A stretch of DNA of 64,000 bases from Sellimonas catena (GTDB lineage: Bacteria; Bacillota; Clostridia; Lachnospirales; Lachnospiraceae), in assembly GCF_045063725.1 (NCBI RefSeq), contig NZ_CP173695.1; one strand, 5' to 3'. Made by a program: the position numbers and the translations under genes. Within the stretch, counting starts at the first letter, position 1. Each line of letters opens with the position of its first letter. The notes beneath the pieces are model-generated. The model made no database searches, was not told where the DNA came from, and saw nothing but the letters and a program-made list of their open reading frames with translations. This document shows, piece after piece, positions 9,437 through 17,160 of this stretch.

Positions 9437-9924
9437 CGGCTCTGCTCCTGATGCCGGTTCTTTACTTTGTCCTTCGTCTTCTTTGGCATCATTGCCCGGT
9501 AAGCTGCAAGACGCTTATGAATGGAAGGCTTATTCGCTTTTTGAATCTGTTTCTGGGAAAACTCACGGAAAGCAGCATTTAGGGCATCCTGATCACGTCC
9601 CTTGAAAAATACCAGATAAACCGGAGGCTCTTTGCTCTTGTCTTTTTTCAAAGCATAATTGATCCCGTATTTTCTGGCATACCGTTCAAAGGACTTGATA
9701 TTTTTGTCCGTGATCTCGATATTGACCATCCCGGCATTCTGTTTTGCCAGCTCTTTTACCGTGACCTTTCCCTGTTTCGGCTGATTTTTCTGTGCTTTCT
9801 TCTCTACTGATTTCTGCTTTTGATGACGCAGATACGCAGCAAGAACCTTTTTCAACAGGTCCGCCGTAATTTTAGTAGCCCGAATACAGAACGTGACCGT
9901 TTTCTGAGTTACCTCTTCCTGCAT
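9433..9924 (-). CDS. PcfB-like conjugation accessory protein
   Basis: A basic 163-residue protein resembling the PcfB (DUF3801) family, which in pCF10 conjugation acts with the coupling protein and relaxosome. The central segment KVTVKELAKQNAGMVNIEIT and the later YALKKDK...VYLVFFKGRDQDALNAAF are typical of the family as I recognise it. The C-terminus is very Lys/Arg-rich. Start ATG at 9924 follows AAAGGAGGG at good spacing. It overlaps the downstream coupling ATPase by 4 bases, as expected for proteins that work together. Confidence 0.82.
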   Translation of the reverse strand: MQEEVTQKTVTFCIRATKITADLLKKVLAAYLRHQKQKSVEKKAQKNQPKQGKVTVKELAKQNAGMVNIEITDKNIKSFERYARKYGINYALKKDKSKEPPVYLVFFKGRDQDALNAAFREFSQKQIQKANKPSIHKRLAAYRAMMPKKTKDKVKNRHQEQSR

Positions 9925-10007
9925 GACTTTTCCCTCCTTTCAGCGATTTAACTGCTGTCCAGATCTGTAATCATGGCAATCACCCCCCTTCAATGAAAAA
10001 GGACAGA

Positions 10008-10805
10008 TTAACCGGTAATCAGGTACTGCACCTGTACGAGTTTTTCTGTCCCTTCTTCTTTTCTCTTGTCTTCCCCACCACAATAGATTGGAACACACAT
10101 TTCAAGTATTCTGCTGTAAATGCGCTGATGGGCAGTATCCAAATCTGTAGATTTCATTTCATTCAGTCCCAGATTCGTTGTTACGATCAGCGGAAGCATT
10201 TTACAATAACGGCTGTCTATCACATTATAGACCTGCTCCAAAGCAAACTCAGAATTTCGTTCTATTCCTAAATCATCAATAATCAGCAATGGATAATCCA
10301 CAAGATTTTGTATGATCTGGTTCTTATTTGCCTGATAGCTGGTCATTTCATTTAAGATCCTGGAAAAATTTGTCATCATGACACGTTCTCCCTGTTCCAA
10401 AAGTGCATTTGCTATACAGCCTGCAAAAAAACTCTTCCCGGTTCCAACTGGTCCCATCAGAAGCAGTCCTACATTTTTTCTCTTCATATCTGTCCAGTTT
10501 TCTACATACTGCCTGGCGATTAGTATCTTCTGGTTGCTTCCATTGTCATTTTCAAATTTCCATTCCCAGAATCTTTTTTCCCGAAGTCCGATGGATTTTC
10601 TCTGATAAAGCTGCCGCTGTGCTTCTTCCCGCTGCATCTTCTCATCAAGTTCCTGCCTGGCTTTTACCTCGCATTCACACAAACAGGACACTACATGCTC
10701 AAATCCCATCAGACTAACTTTCATCTGTTTTCTTTTTCCACAGATGCCACAATGAAGACATCCCTCTTCATCCAGATAATCTGCTGTTACTTTATTTTCC
10801 ATCAC
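10008..10805 (-). CDS. DnaC/IstB-like AAA+ helicase loader of the element
   Basis: 265 residues. An N-terminal cysteine cluster (C16, C19, C22, then C41, C43, C45) suggests a zinc-binding head. Walker A GPVGTGKS is at 118-125 and Walker B LLIIDDLG near 172-179, with a sensor-like IVTTN further on. This is the DnaC/DnaI layout, so the protein probably loads the host replicative helicase onto the element's origin. It overlaps the upstream RepA-like gene by 4 bases, consistent with one replication operon. Confidence 0.88.
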   Translation of the reverse strand: MMENKVTADYLDEEGCLHCGICGKRKQMKVSLMGFEHVVSCLCECEVKARQELDEKMQREEAQRQLYQRKSIGLREKRFWEWKFENDNGSNQKILIARQYVENWTDMKRKNVGLLLMGPVGTGKSFFAGCIANALLEQGERVMMTNFSRILNEMTSYQANKNQIIQNLVDYPLLIIDDLGIERNSEFALEQVYNVIDSRYCKMLPLIVTTNLGLNEMKSTDLDTAHQRIYSRILEMCVPIYCGGEDKRKEEGTEKLVQVQYLITG

Positions 10806-11620
10806 AGGCTTTCTCCTTCCTGAAATTCATATTTGTCAATTCCTGCCCTGGCGCCATCCCGTTCTGCCCAAAGACAGATTGTTGCAAAATGATTCTGATA
10901 CTCTTTTCCACTGGATTTCATATAAACAGAAAGATGATCAATCCGTTTCTGATAATCCCATGGAAATATTGTCATCAACTCCTGCAGTTCAGCTTCCGAC
11001 AGAACAACATTTTTAAATCTACCATACTGACTGAATTTTTCTTCCAGAGCGGGAGTATTGCCCTTACTCTTATCAGTATGATTCTTTTCAGTCTTATTTA
11101 TCTTAGTATTACTTCCATCCAGATTCTTGCGTTCCGGACTTCTATTTTTTTGCGTTCCGGACTTCCAGTTTCTTGCAATCCGGATTTCCAATTCCTTGCA
11201 GTCCGGATTTCCAGTTTCTGGCGTTCCAGAAGCAAAGTATCTTACGGGCTTTCCTCTAATCCGTTTCACAAAATTTTTCACGTATATGACAGAGGGACGA
11301 TTATTCCCCTGCCGATACCGTTCAATCAATCCAATCCCATGCACACTGTCAAGCTCATAAAGAAGCTTTGTCACTGTCGTATGCGACATTCGCAATAGTT
11401 CCTGCAATTCTGCGATCGTGTAAATGATATAGACATAACCATCACTATCAATCCATCCATTTTTCTTGGATAGGCTGATTCGATCAAGCAGAATTCCGTA
11501 AAGGAGCTTTGCGTCTGTAGACAGGCTTGCAAACTCTTTTTCTGTGAACAGAGCTTTTGGTATCCGAAAGAAAGAAAACTGGTCAGATTCTTCTGCTCTG
11601 AAATATTCAAAATCTGCCAT
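10802..11620 (-). CDS. RepA_N-type replication initiator carrying iterons
   Basis: 272 residues. The N-terminal ~115 residues (FFRIPKALFTEKEFASLS, LLYGILLDRISLS, TVTKLLYEL) match the RepA_N domain of Firmicute plasmids and conjugative elements, a winged-helix DNA-binding fold. The middle part, about residues 130-167, is low-complexity and is encoded by a run of 23-bp iterons (see repeat at 11121). In RepA_N plasmids such as pAD1 the origin is known to lie inside rep, so this gene probably contains the element's replication origin. Start ATG at 11620; 4-base overlap with the helicase loader. The C-terminal domain is less conserved, as usual for the family. Confidence 0.85.
   Translation of the reverse strand: MADFEYFRAEESDQFSFFRIPKALFTEKEFASLSTDAKLLYGILLDRISLSKKNGWIDSDGYVYIIYTIAELQELLRMSHTTVTKLLYELDSVHGIGLIERYRQGNNRPSVIYVKNFVKRIRGKPVRYFASGTPETGNPDCKELEIRIARNWKSGTQKNRSPERKNLDGSNTKINKTEKNHTDKSKGNTPALEEKFSQYGRFKNVVLSEAELQELMTIFPWDYQKRIDHLSVYMKSSGKEYQNHFATICLWAERDGARAGIDKYEFQEGESL
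11121..11235. repeat. Four tandem 23-bp iterons inside the rep gene (likely replication origin)
   Basis: Exact 23-base units lie at 11121-11143, 11144-11166, 11167-11189 and 11190-11212, each with the core TTGC-NN-TCCGGAYTTC. A degenerate fifth copy (GGCGTTCCAG core) runs to 11235. Because 23 is not a multiple of three, each copy is read in a different frame, so the conservation is at DNA level rather than protein level. Confidence 0.85.
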
Positions 11621-11629
11621 AATATTTTC

Positions 11630-12508
11630 CTACTCTTCTACATCAAAATCACAATTTGCAGCACTGCCTGTACCATGACATAATTCATCAAGCACATAAT
11701 TGAATGCATTCATCGCTTCTTCCAAATAGATTTTCCTAGCCTCTTTATCACACGCATACATATCGGCAATAAATCCTTCATCATTTCCTATTGCGTGTAC
11801 CAGAGTCTCCAGAACTTTCATAAATTTCTTTTTTGAACACTTTTTATTCTGCCTGTTCACATATTGCTGAATATCCAGTACTCTATCAGCATTTTCCTCA
11901 TTCTCTTCAAGAATTCCAAACGCCAGATCCATGCCAAATTCATAGCCATCACAGGAAATCTGATCAACATCAAGCTGTCCCAGCTCATCTCGATAATTTC
12001 TTTCTTCCATTGAAGTCAGTGGTGTCTCATATTCATCCAGATATCCCATATCTGCAATTGTTTCCAGAATATCTCTGGATGCTTTCACCATTTTGTCCAT
12101 AATGATTTCTCTTTCTTCCATCGGCATATTTGCCATAATGCTGTCTAATGTCATCATTGATTCTTCCTCCATCTCATTTTCATAAATATCGTTGATATAA
12201 AAGTGGTTTGCCTTTCCATTGTTCGGAATGATACGCACCAGATTTCCAACATCCACCAGTTCCTGTACTGCCTGATCTACCCCATATCTAGTTGTATTCA
12301 GGTCTTTCTTCATTTCACTTTTTGGATAGATTACATACAAATCCCCCTTACCATCTACCCAATCATTCTGCACCGCAAATTTCAAACGATCCAGAAATAA
12401 GCTGTATAAAATCTTTGCTGTATTTGACAGATTTTTGTATTTTTCCATTTGGAACAGCACCTTCGGCACCTGCAGACAATCTACCGGCATATACTCCATC
12501 TTACTCAT
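11630..12508 (-). CDS. Second RepA_N-domain protein
   Basis: 292 residues. The N-terminal ~115 residues (VPKVLFQMEKYKNLSNTAK, LYSLFLDRLKFA, WVDGKGDLYVIYP) are clearly related to the RepA_N initiator that follows, including the YGVDQAVQELV recognition-helix region. The C-terminal half is very acidic and unlike the first paralog. It starts 8 bases inside the end of the upstream gene. It may be a second initiator subunit or a regulator of replication; which one cannot be read from the sequence. Confidence 0.78.
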   Translation of the reverse strand: MSKMEYMPVDCLQVPKVLFQMEKYKNLSNTAKILYSLFLDRLKFAVQNDWVDGKGDLYVIYPKSEMKKDLNTTRYGVDQAVQELVDVGNLVRIIPNNGKANHFYINDIYENEMEEESMMTLDSIMANMPMEEREIIMDKMVKASRDILETIADMGYLDEYETPLTSMEERNYRDELGQLDVDQISCDGYEFGMDLAFGILEENEENADRVLDIQQYVNRQNKKCSKKKFMKVLETLVHAIGNDEGFIADMYACDKEARKIYLEEAMNAFNYVLDELCHGTGSAANCDFDVEE

Positions 12509-12893
12509 TGATTGTTTCCTCCTTCTGTTTGTACAGCACTTCAGCTGAATTGATATTGATTTCCAACATCCCTACAAATACCTGATAGTACAGAAGGCAT
12601 ATCTGTTCATCCTCTCTTGCCAGATACAATCCTTCCAGTTCATCGGACGGATGTTTCATTCCATATACTGCCTGACAGATATCATGGATTTTCTCACATT
12701 CCACACTTCTAAGATGCTGCTCCAAGGTGTGGTTAAATCTCTGCCAGTCCTCCAGTTTCTGATTTACTGACATCATGCACTGGAACAGTTCCGCTGCTTC
12801 ACATGCTGCTGACAGCACTACATTTTTGTTATTGATACTTCCATCGGCATTTTTCATATGCCCTACCATATACGCCTGATCTACTGAAACCAT
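12501..12893 (-). CDS. Conserved element protein of unknown function
   Basis: 130 residues, mostly helical by eye, no signal peptide, membrane segment or catalytic motif that I recognise. A stretch VVLSAACEAAELFQCMM is faintly MazG-like (E-x-x-E) but lacks the rest of that motif. It lies between ssb and the second RepA_N gene, overlapping the latter by 8 bases, which suggests a role in replication or its control. Confidence 0.7.
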   Translation of the reverse strand: MVSVDQAYMVGHMKNADGSINNKNVVLSAACEAAELFQCMMSVNQKLEDWQRFNHTLEQHLRSVECEKIHDICQAVYGMKHPSDELEGLYLAREDEQICLLYYQVFVGMLEININSAEVLYKQKEETINE

Positions 12894-12906
12894 CTTTTAT
12901 CCTCCT

Positions 12907-13305
12907 CTATCTAAACGGCATTTCTTCTTCCATGCCCTCTGGGATCTCTAAGAACCCTTCCGCATCTTCTGGAAACGGTGGTCTGTCAACCATTTTTGCA
13001 CCTGCGAATTCAATCCGGTTTGCATACACTTCGGTGGTATAGATTTTTTTCCCGGTATCCTTATCTTCATAATTACCTGTGACAATCTCGCCTTCCACCA
13101 TGACCTTCGTGCCCTGCATCAGATAATCTCTGGCAAATTCTGCTTTCTTTGCAAAAGCCTTTACCGGAATGAAACTGACTTCATCGGAATAATTTCTTCT
13201 GACTGCCAGAACAAACTTGGCAATCTTATGAAGTCCTTTTTCATTCTCCACTTCGTTGTATCCGGGATTTCTTACTAATCGCCCGGAAATAACTATTGTA
13301 TTCAT
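12907..13305 (-). CDS. ssb: Single-stranded DNA-binding protein of the element
   Basis: 132 residues with the OB-fold pattern of bacterial SSB: start MNTIVISGRLVRNPGY, then KFVLAVRRNY, IPVKAFAKKAEF, GTKVMVEGEIVTGNY and YANRIEFAG. It ends in an acidic tail with a terminal EEEMPFR instead of the canonical DDDIPF, still a plausible partner-binding tip. Conjugative elements often carry their own SSB to coat the transferred strand. Part of the replication operon, followed by the unknown 130-residue gene. Confidence 0.9.
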   Translation of the reverse strand: MNTIVISGRLVRNPGYNEVENEKGLHKIAKFVLAVRRNYSDEVSFIPVKAFAKKAEFARDYLMQGTKVMVEGEIVTGNYEDKDTGKKIYTTEVYANRIEFAGAKMVDRPPFPEDAEGFLEIPEGMEEEMPFR

Positions 13306-13318
13306 TGGCTTACCCCTC

Positions 13319-13717
13319 CTATGCTTTCATTGATTTGTAACAGATACCGATACATGGTCCACATTTTCCATAGGCACATCCGTAACATTCATCTTTTTCC
13401 AACTCTTCTTGCTTCATTTCATCGGCAAACATTCCTAACAGTGTTGTGTAAATCTTTTTCATTGCCAGGAACTTTTCTTCTGCTTTTTCCATCTTCTCTT
13501 TGTAAAATGGGATCAGTTCACGAAGAACTGGATGGAAACGCTCATTTTCATCATCCCAGGCACAGGTTTTCATCATACAGCGTGGCTGTTTCTCATAATT
13601 GCCCAGATAATATGGGCAGAAGGTACAGCCTCTTTCTTTAACAATTGCCACCGGAATCACTGGCATCTGACTTTTGATTTCCTTTGTTACATGCTTACTT
13701 TCAATTCGCTCTCTCAT
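13319..13717 (-). CDS. Cysteine-rich element protein, probably metal-binding
   Basis: 132 residues from ATG 13717, chosen because TTGGAGG lies 9 bases upstream; a longer frame to 13786 has no such site. Cysteines come as C-x2-C (GCTFCPYY), RCMMKTC and a C-terminal cluster ECYGCAYGKCGPCIGIC, with a helical charged middle. This suggests one or more Zn or Fe-S sites. Similar Cys-rich proteins occur next to ssb in Tn1549-like elements. No function is assigned. It is the first gene after the terminator at 13792. Confidence 0.75.
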   Translation of the reverse strand: MRERIESKHVTKEIKSQMPVIPVAIVKERGCTFCPYYLGNYEKQPRCMMKTCAWDDENERFHPVLRELIPFYKEKMEKAEEKFLAMKKIYTTLLGMFADEMKQEELEKDECYGCAYGKCGPCIGICYKSMKA

Positions 13718-13791
13718 CTTAAAAATCCTCCAAAAATATATATATTTGCAAAAGGGAATTCCCCTGAATTGCCTGTTTTTAAGCACAAAAA

Positions 13792-13834
13792 AAGAGGCAG
13801 ACTTACGATTTTTGTTTTCGCAAGCCTGCCTCTT
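13792..13834 (-). terminator. Rho-independent terminator
   Basis: On the minus strand AAGAGGCAG and CTGCCTCTT pair (9 bp, with further pairing toward the loop) and are followed by seven Ts. It ends the parA-parB operon before the ssb/rep operon. Confidence 0.85.
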
Positions 13835-13848
13835 ATCAATTTAATATT

Positions 13849-14160
13849 CTATTTTCCAATGACATACCGTATAAACACGTATATCGCTCTGATCACATAC
13901 ACTGGAATCATGATACTTCCAATCAATGCTCCAATAATGACACTTAATGCAGCCATCCCAAGCGTTGCTGTGGTATCCATTCCTCTCGGAATCAGAATCA
14001 ACCGCATTTTATGTATTCCAAATGGTAATCCGGCAATAAATACCCACCAGAACCAATCCGTCTGCCCACTGACTTTCATAATTGTTTTTGTCATCCAAAA
14101 CCAGAATACCATAAATGCCAGTGGCAGAATTGATTTTTTAATTACATCTTCAATCGTCAT
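13849..14160 (-). CDS. Small membrane protein of the element (DUF6050-like)
   Basis: 103 residues with three or four hydrophobic segments (about 10-24, 36-48, 66-82, 84-98), so an integral membrane protein without a cleavable signal. The start ATG overlaps the TGA of the small gene before it. It is last in the par operon and is followed by a strong terminator. Function unknown; it may tie partition or conjugation to the membrane, but that is speculation. Confidence 0.7.
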   Translation of the reverse strand: MTIEDVIKKSILPLAFMVFWFWMTKTIMKVSGQTDWFWWVFIAGLPFGIHKMRLILIPRGMDTTATLGMAALSVIIGALIGSIMIPVYVIRAIYVFIRYVIGK

Positions 14161-14318
14161 CTTTTTTTCTCCCTCTGTCTGATTCCTTCCGCCACCTCCC
14201 GATTAAGGTTTGCCAGTATTTCTCTAACCACAGGAGAATCCAATCGAAAGGTTTCCAAATCTTTCTCCGTAAGCTCCCTTCCGTTCGCATCATATCTTCG
14301 TACAATTTTTAAAGCCAT
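14157..14318 (-). CDS. 53-residue protein of unknown function
   Basis: Starts MALKIVRRYDANGREL and ends QREKKR, with a charged helical middle. ATG at 14318 follows an AGGAAGG ribosome binding site, and its TGA overlaps the start of the membrane protein (ATGA). Tight coupling on both sides makes it a real gene despite its size. Confidence 0.65.
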   Translation of the reverse strand: MALKIVRRYDANGRELTEKDLETFRLDSPVVREILANLNREVAEGIRQREKKR

Positions 14319-14322
14319 ACTT

Positions 14323-14457
14323 TCACTTCCTTCCTGCTGATAATCCTAATGTTTTCAACAAATGTTTAAATTTCTCTCTTTTTATCCGTTTAACACGTAT
14401 CTTTTCTATCTTTTTCAGATAGACTTGTATTCTACTTGCCATATCTTCATTGTTCAT
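14323..14457 (-). CDS. 44-residue basic protein of unknown function
   Basis: Starts MNNEDMASRIQVYLKKIEK; about one third of residues are Lys or Arg. Its ATG (14457) overlaps the TGA of parB as ATGA, and it ends 4 bases before the next small gene. Probably translated by coupling to parB; a DNA- or RNA-binding role is possible but unsupported. Confidence 0.6.
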   Translation of the reverse strand: MNNEDMASRIQVYLKKIEKIRVKRIKREKFKHLLKTLGLSAGRK

Positions 14458-15359
14458 TCTTTACCCTCTCTTTCTGCCCACGATGCCAGAAGCATAAATA
14501 TAATTTCTTCCATCTGAGTCTTTGTATATGTCTCTGGAAAATATTGTTTCAATTTCTTCGCCGGAATCTGCACCTGAACTTTTCCAATACTTTCATTCAT
14601 GCAAATCTGGTCAATCTCTGAATACGTCAACATCCGTTCTTTTGAAATCTGTTTAAATTCCTTTGCCTGCTTCATGGACGGTACTATATTGTGATTATGC
14701 ATATACTGAAGTAATATCTGCTGCTCTTCAGTTCTCAAATAGGAAACTTCAACAGCTGTATTAAAGGGAAGCTTCTTCTCGTCTGCCAATTCTAAAAACT
14801 CTGCGATCAACTCTGTCAGATGAATATATCGAAGAATCTGTCTGGAACTATCTCCTGTATTCTGACTGACTTCTTCCGCCGCTAACTTCTTGCCAACTTG
14901 GCAAGAAGTTAAATCAGATCGTTTTCCCTGACGCTTTAACGCCTCATATTTCATTTTATAAGCAAATGCCTTTTCGCTGATCAGCAGCTCTTCTCGTTGA
15001 ATGTTGGAATCTACCATAATCACCGTCGCTTCATCATCTGTAAGATCTTTGATGATAACCGGCATTTTCTCTAGTCCAGCAAGTTCACATGCTCGTTTTC
15101 GCCGATGACCAGCTACCAGCTCATAACCACCAGACTCTCTCAACCGCACAATACCAGGAACCAACACGCCATATTGTGTAATGCTTTCTGATAATTCTTC
15201 CATTTTCTTATCATCTTTTACTTGAAACGGGTGATTTGGAAATGGATGAAGGCTTCCTATTTTTATCTCGCAAATTCCATTGTTTGTTTCTTCGTTTGTT
15301 CCAAACAACGCATCAAGTGGCTGTAAGGAAATGGGAGTTGCTCTTTTTTTAGATGGCAT
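14454..15359 (-). CDS. parB: ParB-family partition protein
   Basis: 301 residues with the ParB/Spo0J N-terminal core: ESITQYGVLVPGIV, the ELVAGHRRKRACELAG box (GHRR, now linked to CTP binding) and NIQREELLISEKAFAYKM, followed by a helix-turn-helix region around residues 150-200. It binds parS-like sites and works with ParA to position or maintain the element. It starts 11 bases inside parA and runs into two tiny coupled genes. Likely target sites are the 13-base repeats upstream of parA. Confidence 0.93.
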   Translation of the reverse strand: MPSKKRATPISLQPLDALFGTNEETNNGICEIKIGSLHPFPNHPFQVKDDKKMEELSESITQYGVLVPGIVRLRESGGYELVAGHRRKRACELAGLEKMPVIIKDLTDDEATVIMVDSNIQREELLISEKAFAYKMKYEALKRQGKRSDLTSCQVGKKLAAEEVSQNTGDSSRQILRYIHLTELIAEFLELADEKKLPFNTAVEVSYLRTEEQQILLQYMHNHNIVPSMKQAKEFKQISKERMLTYSEIDQICMNESIGKVQVQIPAKKLKQYFPETYTKTQMEEIIFMLLASWAEREGKE

Positions 15360-16134
15360 CTTCTAGCACCTCCTCCGTCACTCTCCGATAAGCCTCTGTA
15401 GCTTTGCCTTTCGGATCATAAGAGAAAATACTCTGTCCTTCTCTGACTGCTTCCTTCATTCTTACAGAAAATGGAATATAATTATCAAAGATATGAATTT
15501 GACTTCCATATACATTTCTGAGAAGTTCCATATTATTTCTGGCATCATTTGTATGCGCATCGACCATCGTGAACAGAATCCCACCGACTTGCAACTTCGG
15601 ATTAATCTGCTTACGAACCTTACCGATCGTTTTTAACAACTGCTGCAAGCCTTTGATTGGCAGGTAGGACGCTTCAACTGGAATGAGGACTTCATCTGAT
15701 GCAGCCAGCGCATTGATCGTAATCATTCCCAATGATGGCATACAGTCAATAATGACTGCATCATATTGATCCTTGATACCATATAAAATCTGTTTCAATA
15801 CATATTCCCTGCTCATTGCATTTACCAACTGTACTTCCGTACCTGCCAGTCCAATGTTAGAACAGATAATATCTATTCCCTCTGCCTGATGTCTGATATA
15901 ACAGTCTGAAGGAATATCTTCATCTTTCATTACTGCATCCATAAGAGCTGTAAGTGTTTCATTACTGTCATCACAATCACGATATCCAAATCCTGCGGAT
16001 ACATCAGACTGTGGATCGGCATCTACAATCAACACTTTCATATTCTTTTGTGCTAATCCTACTGCTAAATTAGCTGTACATGCGGATTTTCCAGTTCCCC
16101 CTTTTTGGTTTACAATAGAAATAATTCTAGCCAT
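15349..16134 (-). CDS. parA: ParA-family partition ATPase
   Basis: 261 residues. The deviant Walker A KGGTGKS is at residues 11-17, followed by VLIVDADPQ and later VIIDCMPSLGMITINAL, the hallmarks of ParA/Soj ATPases. Its start ATG at 16134 follows AAAGGTGATG. It drives partition together with the overlapping parB. Upstream lie three copies of an AGGACTRAATTAG element that probably serve as centromere or operator. Confidence 0.95.
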   Translation of the reverse strand: MARIISIVNQKGGTGKSACTANLAVGLAQKNMKVLIVDADPQSDVSAGFGYRDCDDSNETLTALMDAVMKDEDIPSDCYIRHQAEGIDIICSNIGLAGTEVQLVNAMSREYVLKQILYGIKDQYDAVIIDCMPSLGMITINALAASDEVLIPVEASYLPIKGLQQLLKTIGKVRKQINPKLQVGGILFTMVDAHTNDARNNMELLRNVYGSQIHIFDNYIPFSVRMKEAVREGQSIFSYDPKGKATEAYRRVTEEVLEDAI

Positions 16135-16168
16135 TTTTCATCACCTTTCATCGTCGTCAATCAAAAAG

Positions 16169-16364
16169 AGGACTGAATTAGACAACCGGAATCTATATTC
16201 CATGCGAGCTAATTCAGTCCTATAATTACAATAATTCTGTTGTTTTTACTCTTGTCTTACACAAATCCATTTCCAGTCTGGATCTGTAATAATTCATATT
16301 CTGGAATGACAGCGCTGCCTTATTTTTCCCTTTTTCAGGGAGTTAAAAATAAGGACTAAATTAG
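16169..16364. repeat. Three AGGACTRAATTAG elements upstream of parA
   Basis: AGGACTGAATTAG at 16169-16181 is matched by its exact reverse complement at 16209-16221, and a third copy with one change (AGGACTAAATTAG) lies at 16352-16364. The arrangement next to parAB suggests ParB/parS or ParA-operator sites; this is inference. Confidence 0.65.
16319..16353. repeat. Strong hairpin between parA and integrase remnant
   Basis: CTTATTTTT and AAAAATAAG pair perfectly, with an inner CCCT/AGGG stem. It could act as a bidirectional terminator or as part of the partition/origin region. Confidence 0.55.
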
Positions 16365-16392
16365 TGCAACCCCTTGTATTTACTGGAGTTTT

Positions 16393-16512
16393 CTAACTTG
16401 TCCTTATTATAACTCGACCATGAGCTGTGATATTGGGAAGCTGCAGTTTGTAGATCCCATTATACTTCTTCACCACATGATTGAAGTAGTGCTGCCAGTG
16501 CATGGCAAGGGT
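16393..16512 (-). pseudogene. Tyrosine integrase fragment
   Basis: One frame reads MHWQHYFNHVVKKYNGIYKL then QLPNITAH, which is the stretch just before the catalytic HxxR box of Tn916/Tn1549-type integrases (normally LPxITPHVCRHTYC). It deviates after TAHG and stops at 16393, before the active site. The 5' side joins the truncated LexA-like gene near 16505, so about 40 codons of the integrase survive. Confidence 0.65.
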
Positions 16513-16844
16513 CCTTTACCAAAGATGGCTGTTGGAAGTGATGTCCGGTAAAGAAGGTTTGCTTCTTCCAGAGCGGGCTCACCACAGTTGATCTCTCCGA
16601 CAGCATCTACCTGTTCCGAATCAACCAGGATCTTATCCAGTTCCCGGACAGATACCTTTCCATCCTGATAACGGATCAGTCCCTGCCTGTCCATGGCTAC
16701 GAGATAGGTGTAAGCGGTGCTACGCACAACCTCCATCGCATTGGCAATCTGCGTGATTGTCGGCATCGCACCAGCATTCTCCAGATAATATTCACTGATA
16801 TACTGCTTTATCCTGTTCATTAGCTCCGGGTCCTTATGTCTCAT
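16470..16844 (-). pseudogene. LexA-like repressor, truncated in the S24 domain
   Basis: Residues 1-70 form a LexA-type winged helix (MPTITQIANAMEVVRSTAYTYL). The linker INCGEPALEEANLLY and SLPTAIFGKGP match the start of the LexA autoproteolysis domain, but the frame then runs about 13 residues through integrase-derived DNA and stops at 16470. The catalytic Ser/Lys pair is missing, so a stable, non-cleavable repressor fragment could be made. A LexA-type box lies 62 bases upstream of the start, consistent with self-control. Confidence 0.75.
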
Positions 16845-16905
16845 AAAAGGATCCTCTCTTTCTAAGTTCTAATGCGAACAATTTGTTTTCGATAGGATTA
16901 TTATA

Positions 16906-16917
16906 GAACATATGTTC
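16906..16917. promoter_or_regulatory. LexA-type (SOS) operator
   Basis: GAACATATGTTC is a perfect palindrome matching the Gram-positive LexA consensus (GAAC-N4-GTTC). A weaker CGAAC...TTCG element lies at about 16875-16891. Both sit upstream of the LexA-like gene. Confidence 0.75.
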
Positions 16918-16940
16918 TGTTGCTGCAACATGTTTTTTGC

Positions 16941-16976
16941 AAAAAGAAAGGAGGTGTCGCCGTATGGCAACACCTC
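16941..16976 (-). terminator. Terminator after SIR2 remnant
   Basis: GAGGTGTcGCC (16951-16961) pairs with GGCaACACCTC (16966-16976) around GTAT with one mismatch; on the minus strand it runs into CTTTCTTTTT. Confidence 0.7.
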
Positions 16977-16983
16977 ACACATC

Positions 16984-17160
16984 TTACTTCTCATTTTCAG
17001 GGAAAACACAAAACTTTTTTTGAATAGAATCTATCTTATCTAAGGAAAGACATTCTACTGCATCGCCAAGGATCTGCTGAACATCAGGATCTGAAATAGA
17101 GTAACCAATAAATATGATGGAATATTCGAGGACACGACCTTGATAGAGAACTCTTAGATT
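16984..17160 (-). pseudogene. SIR2-like domain tail
   Basis: Directly after the stop of the ATPase gene, and in the same frame, 58 codons encode IIFIGYSISDPDVQQIL and end at 16984. FIGYS-SDPD is the C-terminal NAD-pocket motif of SIR2-like proteins, including antiphage types. No start codon or N-terminal part is present, so it is a remnant. Confidence 0.55.

Noticed and set aside
9948..9974. Eight-codon frame with a G-rich ribosome binding site before the PcfB-like gene
   Set aside because: Too short to support as a leader peptide without expression data.
13718..13786. N-terminal extension of the Cys-rich protein
   Set aside because: A strong ribosome binding site precedes the inner ATG at 13717; the extension has none.
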